Shown: positions 16,134 to 24,797, counted from the first letter of the stretch. The stretch: 57,115 nucleotides of DNA from Dehalococcoidia bacterium (GCA_021295965.1 JAGWBI010000010.1:1-57115), one strand, 5' to 3'. Notes: generated by a model not told the origin, from the sequence alone. A program made the numbers and translations.

Positions 16134-16874
16134 ATGGCAGCCACCAGAATAATCACCAACGCCTGGAAAGTGAGAACCCTGCCTGACATCTTCTATGAAG
16201 AGAAGGATCGGGAAGAAGACAGTATGCAGCAAGATCTTCCCATCCGCCGCATCGCGCATCTGCTGGCCGAGCGATATGAAGACCTTCCGGACGTGTTCAT
16301 TTCGGGAACGGTGTTCATCTCCTACGACATTACCAACGGCAACGCGCGGGTCGGGCCGGACCTCTTCATCGCCTTTGACGTGGACAGCGAGGGGATCCGG
16401 GAGAACCTGCCGAATTTCTGGATTTGGGAAACGGGCAAGACACCGGATTTCGTGATGGAAGTGGCGTCGCCGAGCACGGCGGCGAACGATCTGGGCTACA
16501 AGCGAGAGTTGTACCAGCGGTTAGGGATAGCCGAGTACTGGCGGTTCGACCCCACCGGCGGCCAGCTCTACGGACGGGCAATCACCGGGGAGCGGCTGGT
16601 TGACGGCCGGTACGAGGAGTATGAGCTGGAATTGGGTGAGGATGGTTCAGCGCGCGGACGCAGCGAGCTGCTGGATGTGGTGTTCTACTGGGATGGACAG
16701 CTGGAGTTTGACGTACTAGACCCGCTCACGGGTCTGACGATAGACAAGCGCGTCGCCGCGGAAGCACGCGCCCAGGCTGAGCAGGCGGCTCGTATCGTCG
16801 CCGAAGCCCGCGCTGAGGCCGCCGAAGCCGAACTCGCCCGCCTTAGGAAACAGCTTCACCGAGAGCAGTCGTAG
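16134..16874 (+). CDS. Uma2-family (DUF820) restriction-endonuclease-fold protein with coiled-coil tail
   Basis: A 246-residue protein of the Uma2/DUF820 family, which has a PD-(D/E)xK nuclease-like fold and is abundant in Chloroflexota and Cyanobacteria. Probable active-site residues are the PD of RVGPDLFIAFD, the Glu of PDFVMEVASPST and the Lys of DLGYKRELYQRLG; GIAEYWRFDP is the usual following strand. The last 50 residues (VAAEARAQAEQAARIVAEAR onward) are an Ala/Glu/Arg-rich coiled coil common in this family. The start is ATG at 16134. Biological function is not established; a transposon- or defence-related role is often suggested. A second Uma2 gene lies at 47193. Confidence 0.85.
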   Translation: MAATRIITNAWKVRTLPDIFYEEKDREEDSMQQDLPIRRIAHLLAERYEDLPDVFISGTVFISYDITNGNARVGPDLFIAFDVDSEGIRENLPNFWIWETGKTPDFVMEVASPSTAANDLGYKRELYQRLGIAEYWRFDPTGGQLYGRAITGERLVDGRYEEYELELGEDGSARGRSELLDVVFYWDGQLEFDVLDPLTGLTIDKRVAAEARAQAEQAARIVAEARAEAAEAELARLRKQLHREQS

Positions 16875-16956
16875 CCACGGACCCGGCCGGCCGGGCGATT
16901 GGACATCCTCAGGCGCTTTGTTCTGAGGGAAGTTCGCCACCGGGCGCAAAAACATC

Positions 16957-16981
16957 AGGGGCGGGTTTGAAACCCGCCCCT
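16957..16981. terminator. GC-rich palindrome between convergent genes, probable bidirectional terminator
   Basis: Arms aggggcgggttt and aaacccgcccct surround a one-base centre. The palindrome is placed between the Uma2 gene (ending 16874, plus) and the fusion gene (ending 17006, minus), where a terminator for both would be expected. It is nearly identical to 11892-11915. Confidence 0.55.
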
Positions 16982-17005
16982 ACAACGTGCCAGGCGCCTG
17001 GCGGA

Positions 17006-19120
17006 TCAGTGGCTGCCGTTGCCGTATGGCTGGATAAGGACGCGCAGGGTGCCGTCGTCCTCCTTGCGCTGGGTCAGCAGACGGTGGCCGGCTTGTTCTG
17101 CCCAATAGATGACGTCGTAGATGTTGAGGGCGTCGTGGAGGATGGCTTCGATGAAGGACGTGCGGTCGTATTCCATCTGGCGGCTCAGCGCGGCGATGAC
17201 GCCGGCGCAGTTCTTGCCGCGACCGTCGATCACGGTCCAGCCGGTGTTCCCATTGCCGTTGCTATGGCCGTTCTCATAACCATTGCCGCCGGGTGTCGCA
17301 AACACCGGAGCGCGCACGTCGATTACGCCGGTCTTGCGCAGGTCCAGCTGCTCCTTGAAGTAGGCCACGGCTTCCCAGGCCACTCCCCGGTCGCGCTCGC
17401 CGCTGGAGCATACCGCGCCGCGGACGCCGACGATGTCGGGGTTGATGCGAGCCAGTTCGTCCAGGTTTTCCAGCTTGAGGTGGCCGCTGAGAGCGGTGCT
17501 GAGGCCCGCCTGTTTGGCTTCCATCACCATGTCACGCAGGACGGGTTCGGGCATGAAGTCGAACAGGTTGCGCCCGTCCTTGGTCAGGGTGTCGATGAGG
17601 AAACCGTCGCATTCGCCATCAACGGCCAACTGCACCATCAGGTGCGGATCAAGGCCGCCTTCAAACAGCAGGTTGTCGGCGAAGAGGGACCCGATGAGCT
17701 TGGTGTCGGCGTTGCCGATGGCGGCGCGGGATTCCTGCAGGACTTCCACCGCCGTTTCGTAGTCGGCAACCTGGAAGCCCACCTTGACGGAGGTGGCATC
17801 CATCATTGCCGCCGCGTGAACCGCCATGGCCACGGTGCCGGGCTGGTTGGGCACAACACCCAGCGTGACGCTGACGTGCTTGTGCGCCGGTATGAAGTCC
17901 CGGACCTCCCGGACCAGATTGGGGTGGGCCGATCCCACCAGAGCTTCCTGCAGGTTTTTCAGGTCGATGATGTCAGCGCCGCCCCGGTCGGCTTCCATCG
18001 CCTCGGCCTTGTTCTGGGCGCTGACCAGCAGCATCATGCCCGACTCGTTGAGGCCGCTGCGTCCATCGCGAACGTTCGCCACCGGCGAACCGTTGAGCCA
18101 CGGCGCGTGGGGACGGCCCTGGATGATCTCCCGAGCCGGTTGGGCCGGAGCGGCCTGGGGCAGCAAGGGTTCGAGTTCGCTCCACAGCTCGGCCTTTTCC
18201 TCGGGCGTGAGATCAACCAGCGGAGCGCGGACGCTACCGCCGGCCATGCCCATCATTTCACCCCAGGCTTTGCACATGGCAACCGGCAGCGCGCCGCCCA
18301 TCTTCTTCATGGCGCCGCCCCACCACTTGTCGGACAGCGCCTTGATGTCCTTCAGGTAGCGGTTGTAGAACTCCATGTCATGGTCACCGGCGGTGGCCCG
18401 GTCGATGAACTGGGTGTAGTAGTTGTGCCGGGGGGTATCGAAACGCCAGTCCGAGGTGTTGGCGAACATCACCTGCTGGTGGAATCCCAGCTCCTTGGCC
18501 TTATGGAAGATCCATTCGTCGGGCGTGCTGATGATGGCGTCACGACCCACGAGGAGGTGGGTTTCGATGGAGATCTGCTGGTTGAAACTCGCTTCCTTGA
18601 CGCCCACCACGTTAGGGATGGCGCACAGTCGTTTTAATCCCTGGGGGCTGATGGTGATGCCGAACTGGGGGGAGTTGTAGAACATGATCCCCAGGCCAGT
18701 GCTGTCGGCGACCTGCCGGACAAAATCGACGACCTGGTCCTCGGTGCGGGTGACCATATATGACGGGGCGATAATGAGCAGGTCGAAACCGCGTTGCTCG
18801 GCATGGTTGGCCAACGCGATGCTCTCGTTCAGAGAGGTGTGCGTCACGTGGGCGCCGATCAACCAGTGTCCGGCTGCCTCGTCGGCCACAGTGTCCATTA
18901 CCAGACGGCGCTCGGACTCGGTGAGGCTCCAAAATTCGCCCATGTTCCAGGTACAGCCGCCGCCGCGCACGCCCAAGCTCTGCACGTGGCGAATGTTGCG
19001 GCGCATTCCCTCGGTATCCACCTGGTTGTCCGGCGTAAACGGAGTGACCAAGGTGGTCCATTGCCCTTTCAGCGTTTGCCAGGCCCATTCCTGCGCCTCG
19101 TGCTTGCGGTAATCGGCCAT
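17006..19120 (-). CDS. Three-domain fusion: DapA-family aldolase, MfnB-type synthase and TusA-like domain
   Basis: A 704-residue protein with three recognisable parts. Residues 15-320 are a dihydrodipicolinate-synthase-family aldolase barrel: LVTPFTPDNQVD, GGCTWNMGEF in place of the usual G-S-T-G-E, Tyr148 in MFYNSP and the Schiff-base Lys175 in VVGVKEAS. Residues 362-580 match MfnB, the (5-formylfuran-3-yl)methyl phosphate synthase of methanofuran/methylofuran synthesis: LLVSAQNKAEA, GGADIIDLKN (Asp386, Lys388), KVGF, IDTLTKDGRNLFDFM (Lys514) and DIVGVRGAVCS. After a Gly/Asn-rich linker, residues 628-698 resemble TusA/SirA sulfurtransferases, with IDGRGKNCAG (Cys638) and a terminal LRVLIQ strand. 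The start ATG has ttggaggc upstream. Each domain keeps its key residues; the combined role is unknown. Confidence 0.8.
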   Translation of the reverse strand: MADYRKHEAQEWAWQTLKGQWTTLVTPFTPDNQVDTEGMRRNIRHVQSLGVRGGGCTWNMGEFWSLTESERRLVMDTVADEAAGHWLIGAHVTHTSLNESIALANHAEQRGFDLLIIAPSYMVTRTEDQVVDFVRQVADSTGLGIMFYNSPQFGITISPQGLKRLCAIPNVVGVKEASFNQQISIETHLLVGRDAIISTPDEWIFHKAKELGFHQQVMFANTSDWRFDTPRHNYYTQFIDRATAGDHDMEFYNRYLKDIKALSDKWWGGAMKKMGGALPVAMCKAWGEMMGMAGGSVRAPLVDLTPEEKAELWSELEPLLPQAAPAQPAREIIQGRPHAPWLNGSPVANVRDGRSGLNESGMMLLVSAQNKAEAMEADRGGADIIDLKNLQEALVGSAHPNLVREVRDFIPAHKHVSVTLGVVPNQPGTVAMAVHAAAMMDATSVKVGFQVADYETAVEVLQESRAAIGNADTKLIGSLFADNLLFEGGLDPHLMVQLAVDGECDGFLIDTLTKDGRNLFDFMPEPVLRDMVMEAKQAGLSTALSGHLKLENLDELARINPDIVGVRGAVCSSGERDRGVAWEAVAYFKEQLDLRKTGVIDVRAPVFATPGGNGYENGHSNGNGNTGWTVIDGRGKNCAGVIAALSRQMEYDRTSFIEAILHDALNIYDVIYWAEQAGHRLLTQRKEDDGTLRVLIQPYGNGSH

Positions 19121-19259
19121 AATAGAAAGCCTCCAACGAAAATCGTTATAACTTCTATGCCATCTGCACGGCGGGCCGGCTCGATATGACCGGCGGAGAC
19201 GACCGCTTGGCAGGGAATAGTTTACGGGCCGGCCGGCGCTCAGTCAACAAACCCATCGG

Positions 19260-19351
19260 CTCATGCGTACCCGGTTTGTTGGCCTGAGCTACGCTGTGGG
19301 CCATGGCACGGAATCTTACGCAAAGGCGCGAAAAGGCAGAGACGCAAAGGG
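19260..19351 (+). repeat. Composite dispersed repeat, copy 2
   Basis: ctcatgcgtacccggtttg (19260-19278) is followed about 40 bp later by acgcaaaggcgcgaaaaggc and agagacgcaaagg (19318-19351). The same order and spacing occur at 405-498. It lies in the 351-bp divergent gap 19121-19471 between the fusion gene and the MFS gene; nothing else is recognised there. Confidence 0.6.
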
Positions 19352-19471
19352 ACAATTGGGCTTGCGCGGTGGGGCAGTTTGCGTTGCCTCATCGGGTTAT
19401 TTAGAATGCCGGTGATTCGTCGCCCGGCATCCTCCGATGCCGTGACCCATGGCGTTTTTCAGAGTGGGAAA

Positions 19472-20716
19472 ATGCAGGAAAACGTCCCAACACCGCTGAA
19501 CGACCGATCCCACCTGCCCCTGGGCGGACGCACCATCATGCCGGGCCTTGCCGTCGGTCACGTGGTGTTTCACTGGGTCGTGCAGAGCTTTATCGTAGTT
19601 CTGCCGGAGATACAGGCCGCTTTCGGCCTGTCAGCGGTGGGAGTGGGCGGGTTATTGTCGGCGCGAGAGGTGGCGGCCGGCATCGTCGCCTTACCGGGCG
19701 GTGTGGCGGTGGACATCATTCGGCGATACTGGGGATTCCTGTTGGCCGGAATGCTGGGCGCCTGCGCGCTGGGGTCCCTGGTCATCGGGGTATCCCCTTT
19801 CTACGTGCTGCTAATGTTTGGTATCGCGGTGGTAGCGGCGTCTCATTCCATCTGGCACCTGCCCGCGTCGTCGTCGCTTTCCTACCATTTCGAGCAGCGG
19901 CGTGGGATGGCCCTGTCGATCCACGGCGTTGGCGGCAGTGTTGGCGACGTGGTAGGGCCGGTGGCGACCGGGGCGCTGTTGCTGTTCCTCACCTGGCGCG
20001 AGATGCTGAGCATCTACGCCGCCTTTCCGCTGTTCCTTGCTGTGATGGCGATTTGGGCGTTTCGGAACATTGGCCGGGTCACCGAAGAGGAAACGGCCGA
20101 CGTTGACATGGCGGGACGGATCGAGGTGACGAAACAGATGCTCCGAAGTCCGGCACTCTGGGGTTTCATGCTGGTTCGGGGGTTGCGGCACATGGCCCTA
20201 GTGGCGCTGGTCACCATTTTGCCCCTCTATCTGGACGCCGATCTAGGGTTCAGCGAATGGAACCGGGGCTTCCACATCGGCCTACTCATTGCCGTTGGCC
20301 TGGTCGCCAAAACCGGGGCGGGGTATTTGTCGGATCGTTTTGGACGGAAGCAGGTGCTGGTGCCAGGATTGATCTGGTCCTGCGTGATGGCCCTTGCGTT
20401 GGTGATCTTCGACGCCGGTATCCTGCTCACCATCACCATTGCGCTTTTGGGACTGTTCCTTTACCCGGACCAGCCTATCCTGACGGCGGCCCTTCTGGAA
20501 TACGTGGGACGGGAGGTGGCTTCCACCGGATTGGGAGTGGTAGCCTTCGCTGCGTTCCTGATGGCTGCTGTCTCCTCGGTGATCGCCGGAGCCCTTTATG
20601 AAACGCTGGGCTTTGAAGCCACCATGTACTACGTCGCCGCGTTGTTCGTGGCATCAGCCGTAGTATTTTCGGTGTTGCCAATATCCAGACGAGACGACGC
20701 CCAAGAGGCTACGTGA
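19472..20716 (+). CDS. MFS transporter
   Basis: A 12-helix MFS protein of 414 residues if started at ATG 19472, which has gtgggaaa just upstream and leaves TM1 (MPGLAVGHVVFHWVVQSF) about 22 residues in; ATG 19406 and TTG 19379 are alternatives in the repeat-rich leader. Motif A variants are seen as VAVDIIRRYWG (first half) and GYLSDRFGRKQVL (second half). The first half contains the membrane-embedded HLPASSSLSYHFEQRRGMAL. It is transcribed away from the three-domain fusion and could transport a related compound, but that is only positional. Its 3' end overlaps mutM by 8 bp in a convergent arrangement. Confidence 0.85.
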   Translation: MQENVPTPLNDRSHLPLGGRTIMPGLAVGHVVFHWVVQSFIVVLPEIQAAFGLSAVGVGGLLSAREVAAGIVALPGGVAVDIIRRYWGFLLAGMLGACALGSLVIGVSPFYVLLMFGIAVVAASHSIWHLPASSSLSYHFEQRRGMALSIHGVGGSVGDVVGPVATGALLLFLTWREMLSIYAAFPLFLAVMAIWAFRNIGRVTEEETADVDMAGRIEVTKQMLRSPALWGFMLVRGLRHMALVALVTILPLYLDADLGFSEWNRGFHIGLLIAVGLVAKTGAGYLSDRFGRKQVLVPGLIWSCVMALALVIFDAGILLTITIALLGLFLYPDQPILTAALLEYVGREVASTGLGVVAFAAFLMAAVSSVIAGALYETLGFEATMYYVAALFVASAVVFSVLPISRRDDAQEAT

Positions 20717-21527
20717 CATCTTTCGGCTGACACGCCGGGCAATACCACGAACTGCGGCCCCGCACTCGTATCATTTCCACCGTCGTTGCGCATCGAGGGC
20801 AACCTTCGCCGGCGGCCCTAGGTATCGTCCACGGCGAAAGCGCCGTAGGTGGGTCGGGCCATTCCGCATCCCGAGCGGCGGCGTAGGCGGCGACCGAGCG
20901 GGTCAGGGCAGTAACGATGGCCCGGTGGAGACCCGACAGTTCGTCATCGGAGAGGGTGTTGGCCGTGCGCTCCGGGTGTATCCCCGACAGGAACAGGGCT
21001 TCATCCGCATAGAGGTTGCCCAGGCCGGCGATGACCGACTGTTCCAGCAGCAGGGCTTTTGCCGGCGCTTTCCGGGCAGCTAATGATTCTGTCAGCGCGC
21101 CAATGGTGAAAGTAGGTTCAAGAGGTTCCGGTCCCATTTTGGACATGGCGTCGGCCGGATCGGTAAGCAGCCAAAGGTGGCCGAACTTGCGGGGGTCAAT
21201 GAAGCGAAGCTCGCGCCCGTCATCCAAAGGGAACAGATGCCGCAGCATCGGCGGGGGTTCTCGGCCGGCGTCGTGGATGCGGAGGCTGCCGGTCATGCCC
21301 AGGTGCAGCACCAGGTATTGCCCGTCGTCCAAAGGGGCGATGAGGTACTTGCCCCGGCGTTGAACGTCGGTCACGGTCCGCCCGGCGACACCTTCGATGA
21401 ACTCGCCTACGGATGGTTCCCGGACGGTTTTCGCCCAAGTGATTTCGGGAGCGCCCAAACGTTGACCCGCCAGTCCCGAACGGAGCAGGTACTGGCGGGT
21501 GTTTTCTACCTCGGGCAATTCGGGCAT
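20709..21527 (-). CDS. mutM: Formamidopyrimidine-DNA glycosylase
   Basis: The 272-residue Fpg/MutM removes 8-oxoguanine and formamidopyrimidines and nicks the abasic site. The catalytic N-terminus PELPEVENTR (Pro2 nucleophile, Glu3), the beta-elimination Lys in RRGKYLIAPL, the helix-two-turn-helix IAGLGNLYADEALF and the C-terminal zinc finger (CPRCATTVEMIRV...WYCPACQ) are all present. The start ATG at 21527 places Pro at position 2 after Met removal, as required. It is the last gene of the GYD-thiD-ileS-mutM group, 6 bp after the ileS stop, and overlaps the convergent MFS gene by 8 bp. Confidence 0.96.
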   Translation of the reverse strand: MPELPEVENTRQYLLRSGLAGQRLGAPEITWAKTVREPSVGEFIEGVAGRTVTDVQRRGKYLIAPLDDGQYLVLHLGMTGSLRIHDAGREPPPMLRHLFPLDDGRELRFIDPRKFGHLWLLTDPADAMSKMGPEPLEPTFTIGALTESLAARKAPAKALLLEQSVIAGLGNLYADEALFLSGIHPERTANTLSDDELSGLHRAIVTALTRSVAAYAAARDAEWPDPPTALSPWTIPRAAGEGCPRCATTVEMIRVRGRSSWYCPACQPKDVT

Positions 21528-21533
21528 GACCGC

Positions 21534-24500
21534 TTATCCCGGCAGCGCCAGCCGCACCCCCAGAGTTACCTCCATGCCTTCCACCTTGGCGGTTTCGGAT
21601 TTGGCGACGTCCTCGGGGAGCGAGGTAAGCAACTCGTTGCTGAGAGTTTCTTCCTTGATGTAATCGCCGTGAACATTCATCACGCGACTCACGTCGTCGG
21701 GGCCCTCGTAGTAGGTGACGATGCGGTCGGTAATCTCGAACCCGGCGCCCTTGCGCAGGTTCTGGATGCGGTGAGCCAGTTCGCGGGCCATTCCCTCATC
21801 GGCCAGTTCCGGGGTTAGCTGCGCGTCCACCGCCACCATGTAGCCGGCTTCCAGCGCGGCAGAATAGCCGTTGACGGACACTACTGAATCGGCATCGTCG
21901 CCGGCCGCTGCCTGAGCGTCGGCGTAGAGGCTGGATTCAGCATCCGCCGCCCGCAATTCCTTGATATTCAGTTCTTCCAGCACCTGCGGTCGCACCGCCG
22001 ACAGGTATTGCTGTTCCGCAGGCGTTCGCGTTTTCACCACCACCTCGGCCAGCGGTTGCCGGACCTTGAGGCCGGCTTTGCTGCGCGCCGCGCGGCCCAT
22101 GCTGGAAACGCGGATCGCCAATCGAGTGGCATCCATGATCTCCCGGTCAATGAGCGCGGCATCGGCCACCGGGTAGTCGGTCAGATGCACGCTGTCCGGG
22201 CCGTCCGGGTCGTAACGCAACTCCAGGTTACGGTACATCTGCTCGGAGACGAAGGGGGCCAATGGGGCCATCAGCCGCGCCACCGTGGTCAGGCAGCGGT
22301 ACAGGGTCGCATAAGCTCCGATCTTGTCGGCGTCGTTTTCGGATTTCCAGAAACGGCGGCGGGACCGGCGGACGTACCAATTGGAGAGGACGTCGATGAA
22401 CTCGGCGATGCGCCGTCCGGCGTCGGTGGGATTGTAGGTGTCCAGGTGATCGTCCACCACCTGCACCAGCTGGTTGAGCTCGGCCAGCACCCAGCGGTCC
22501 AATTCGGCCTCGGGCTGCCAGTCGTCGGGGATTTGCCTCGGCTCGAACTCGTCGATGTTGGCGTAGTTGGTGAAGAAGGAATAGACGTTCCACAGCGTGA
22601 GGAGGACCTGACGCAGGGTCTGCTGGACGAGGCGGTCGGAGAACCGGCGCGGCTCGCCGGGGTGGGAGGCCGTGAACAGATACCAGCGCAGGGCGTCGGC
22701 GCCGTGAGAGTCCAGGATGGTGTCCGGCTCGACGATGTTGCCCAGGCGTTTGCTCATCTTGCGGCCACGGCCGTCCAGGATGAGGCCGAGGCAGATGACG
22801 TTGCGGTAGGCCATGTCATCCTGCAGCAGGGTGGACAGGGCGTGGAGGCTGTAGAACCAGCCTCGGGTCTGGTCAACCGCCTCACAGATGTAGTCGGCTG
22901 GCAGGCGGCCGTCAGTCTCAATCTCACGGTTCTCGAAAGGATAGTGCCACTGACAGAGCGGCATGGCACCGGAGTCAAACCAGCAGTCCATCACTTCCGG
23001 GATACGTCGCATCGTGCCGGGGCAGCCTGGGCTATCCCCGCGTATGCGGGGGAACTGGGATGATCCCCTTTGCGCAATGGCAATACCCTGGTCTATCCCC
23101 ACATCGGTTGAGGAAAGATTGTTCCGGCTCTGGTCGCAAGGCCAGATGATTTCGTCCACATAGGGGCGATGGAGGTCCAAGCCGTCCAAGTTTTGGCCGG
23201 AGCGTTCCGTCAGTTCGGAAATGCTGCCTACGCAATCCATCGCCTGGCATTGGTCACACCGCCAGATGGGGATGGGCGTGCCCCAATAGCGTTCCCGGGA
23301 GATGGCCCAGTCCACGTTGTTGCGGAGCCATTCACCGAACCGGCCCTCGCGGATGTGGCCCGGATACCAGTTGATGTCGCTGTTGATGTCCACCAAGCGG
23401 TCCTTGACCGCAGTGGTGCGGATGTACCACGAAGTCTTGGCATAGTAGAGCAACGGGGTGTCGCACCGCCAGCAGAAGGGATAGGTATGGCGGTACACGC
23501 CCTGGTGGTAGAGCAGACCGCGCTGCTCCAGGTCGGCGGAGATTTCGGGGTCGGCGTCCTTGACGAACTTGCCGGCGAAGGGGTAGTCGCCGGTGATGAC
23601 GCCCTGCAGGTCAACCTGCTGGACGAAGGCCAGGCCTTTTTCGCGGCCCAAGGCAAGGTCTTCGTCTCCGAAGGCCGGCGCGATGTGGACGATGCCGGTG
23701 CCGTCGTCCATGCTGACGAAGTCGGCGGCCACGACGCGAGGCTCGTATGCATCGACCTCTTCCAACGTGGTCTGTCCGTCGGGTCCGCGAACGAATTGGC
23801 GGATGGGACTACCGTACTGTGTGGCGTCGTATAAGGGACGGTAGGGCAGGTCAACCAAGTCGCTGCCCAGCAAAGTATTGACTACCGTGTATTCGTCCTG
23901 CAGCACGTTGAGCAGGTCGGTGGCGAGAACCAGTTGACAGTCGTCGGTTTGAACGACGGAGTATTGAGCTTCCGTATTGACTGCTAACGCGGTGTTGCCG
24001 GGCAGTGTCCACGGGGTGGTTGTCCACGCCAATGCGTAGGTGGGGATGTAATCTTTCCCCGCGTGTGCGGGGGGGCTCGAATTTGATGAAGACGCACGGG
24101 TCGGGGGTAGGTCTATCCCCATACCAGCTGGGGAATCCGAAAGCGACACGGTAAGCTCGAATTTGACAAAGGTTGATGGGTCGGGCGTGTTCTCGCGGTA
24201 GCCCAGCGCGACCTCGTGGGAAGACAGGCTGGAGACGCAGCGCGGGCAATGGGGCGTGCCGCGGCGGTCTTCGTAGAGCAGGCCGCGATCCCACAGCTGT
24301 TTGAGGATCCACCAGCCGGTTTCGATGTAATCAGTTTCCAGCGTCACGTAGGGGTCGTCCATATCGACCCAGTAGCCGATGCGGTCGGTCATTACCTCCC
24401 AGTCCTTGACGTACCGGAACACGCTTTCCCGGCAGCGCTGGTTGAACTCGGCGATGCCGTACTCCTCAATATCGCGCTTGGATGAGAGGCCCAGTTCCTG

Positions 24501-24797
24501 CTCGACGGCCATTTCGACCGGCAGGCCGTGGGTGTCCCAACCGCCCTTGCGGATCACGCGACAACCCTTCATGGTGCGATACCGGGAGATCACGTCTTTG
24601 AATACCCTCGCCAACACGTGATGGATGCCGGGGCTGCCGTTGGCCGTGGGCGGGCCTTCGTACATCATGAAGAGGGGGGCGTCCGGCCGTTCGTCCATCG
24701 AACGCCGGAATACGTCCCGCTCTTTCCAATACTCAAGAATCTCGGCGTCCAGGTCAGGAAAGCTGACCCGGCTGGAAACCACGTCAAAACCCGCCAT
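21534..24797 (-). CDS. ileS: Isoleucyl-tRNA synthetase, type 2, with two in-frame palindromic insertions
   Basis: A class I synthetase of 1087 residues that charges tRNA-Ile. The HIGH-type motif is NGSPGIHHV, the KMSKR motif is GRKMSKRLGNIV, the editing region starts with AWTTTPWTLPGNTALAV, and the C-terminal region ARELAHRIQNLRKGAGFEI marks the eukaryote-like type 2 form, which lacks the C-terminal zinc ribbon and is generally insensitive to mupirocin. The ATG at 24797 is chosen because MAGFDVVSSRVSFPDLDAEI matches the usual start. Two segments have no counterpart in the family: about residues 216-248 before the editing domain and 557-591 between IIWPC and CPGTMRR. Each encodes a pair of CRISPR-like palindromes and keeps the frame. 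The insertions look like surface-loop additions, so the enzyme is probably functional. Confidence 0.95.
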   Translation of the reverse strand: MAGFDVVSSRVSFPDLDAEILEYWKERDVFRRSMDERPDAPLFMMYEGPPTANGSPGIHHVLARVFKDVISRYRTMKGCRVIRKGGWDTHGLPVEMAVEQELGLSSKRDIEEYGIAEFNQRCRESVFRYVKDWEVMTDRIGYWVDMDDPYVTLETDYIETGWWILKQLWDRGLLYEDRRGTPHCPRCVSSLSSHEVALGYRENTPDPSTFVKFELTVSLSDSPAGMGIDLPPTRASSSNSSPPAHAGKDYIPTYALAWTTTPWTLPGNTALAVNTEAQYSVVQTDDCQLVLATDLLNVLQDEYTVVNTLLGSDLVDLPYRPLYDATQYGSPIRQFVRGPDGQTTLEEVDAYEPRVVAADFVSMDDGTGIVHIAPAFGDEDLALGREKGLAFVQQVDLQGVITGDYPFAGKFVKDADPEISADLEQRGLLYHQGVYRHTYPFCWRCDTPLLYYAKTSWYIRTTAVKDRLVDINSDINWYPGHIREGRFGEWLRNNVDWAISRERYWGTPIPIWRCDQCQAMDCVGSISELTERSGQNLDGLDLHRPYVDEIIWPCDQSRNNLSSTDVGIDQGIAIAQRGSSQFPRIRGDSPGCPGTMRRIPEVMDCWFDSGAMPLCQWHYPFENREIETDGRLPADYICEAVDQTRGWFYSLHALSTLLQDDMAYRNVICLGLILDGRGRKMSKRLGNIVEPDTILDSHGADALRWYLFTASHPGEPRRFSDRLVQQTLRQVLLTLWNVYSFFTNYANIDEFEPRQIPDDWQPEAELDRWVLAELNQLVQVVDDHLDTYNPTDAGRRIAEFIDVLSNWYVRRSRRRFWKSENDADKIGAYATLYRCLTTVARLMAPLAPFVSEQMYRNLELRYDPDGPDSVHLTDYPVADAALIDREIMDATRLAIRVSSMGRAARSKAGLKVRQPLAEVVVKTRTPAEQQYLSAVRPQVLEELNIKELRAADAESSLYADAQAAAGDDADSVVSVNGYSAALEAGYMVAVDAQLTPELADEGMARELAHRIQNLRKGAGFEITDRIVTYYEGPDDVSRVMNVHGDYIKEETLSNELLTSLPEDVAKSETAKVEGMEVTLGVRLALPG
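23029..23117. repeat. CRISPR-like palindrome pair inside ileS, site A
   Basis: A 28-nt unit (23029-23056; core ctatccccgcgtatgcgggg then gaact) is followed, after a 33-nt gap, by a degenerate second unit (23090-23117; core tctatccccacatcggttga then ggaaag). The 61-nt period, the tatcccc...gggga palindrome and the gaac edge resemble type I-E CRISPR repeats. The insertion, about 23025-23129, is 105 bp and multiple-of-three, so it adds about 35 residues (S557-G591) to IleS, read as ...VGIDQGIAIAQRG...FPRIRGDSPG. There are only two units, no cas genes and no leader, so it is not called an array. Confidence 0.75.
24050..24137. repeat. CRISPR-like palindrome pair inside ileS, site B
   Basis: A 28-nt unit (24050-24077; core tctttccccgcgtgtgcggg) and a second degenerate unit (24110-24137; core tctatccccataccagctgg then ggaatc) are separated by 32 nt, a 60-nt period. 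The intervening sequence, with its edges (24075-24108), matches the adjoining native ileS sequence at 24155-24188 at 26 of 34 positions. The insertion adds roughly 33 residues, read as ...DSPAGMGIDLPPTRA...SPPAHAGKD. The second unit keeps the stem tcccc/gggga. Confidence 0.75.

Noticed and set aside
16967..18637. Long plus-strand open frame antisense to the three-domain fusion gene
   Set aside because: Same antisense artefact; the minus-strand protein has recognisable domains and a ribosome binding site.
22008..23063. Plus-strand open frame antisense to ileS
   Set aside because: ileS on the minus strand is unmistakable; this frame has no ribosome binding site.
23029..24137. Calling the ileS palindrome pairs a CRISPR array
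   Set aside because: Each site has only two units, one degenerate, with no leader and no cas genes in the window; they lie inside an essential gene.
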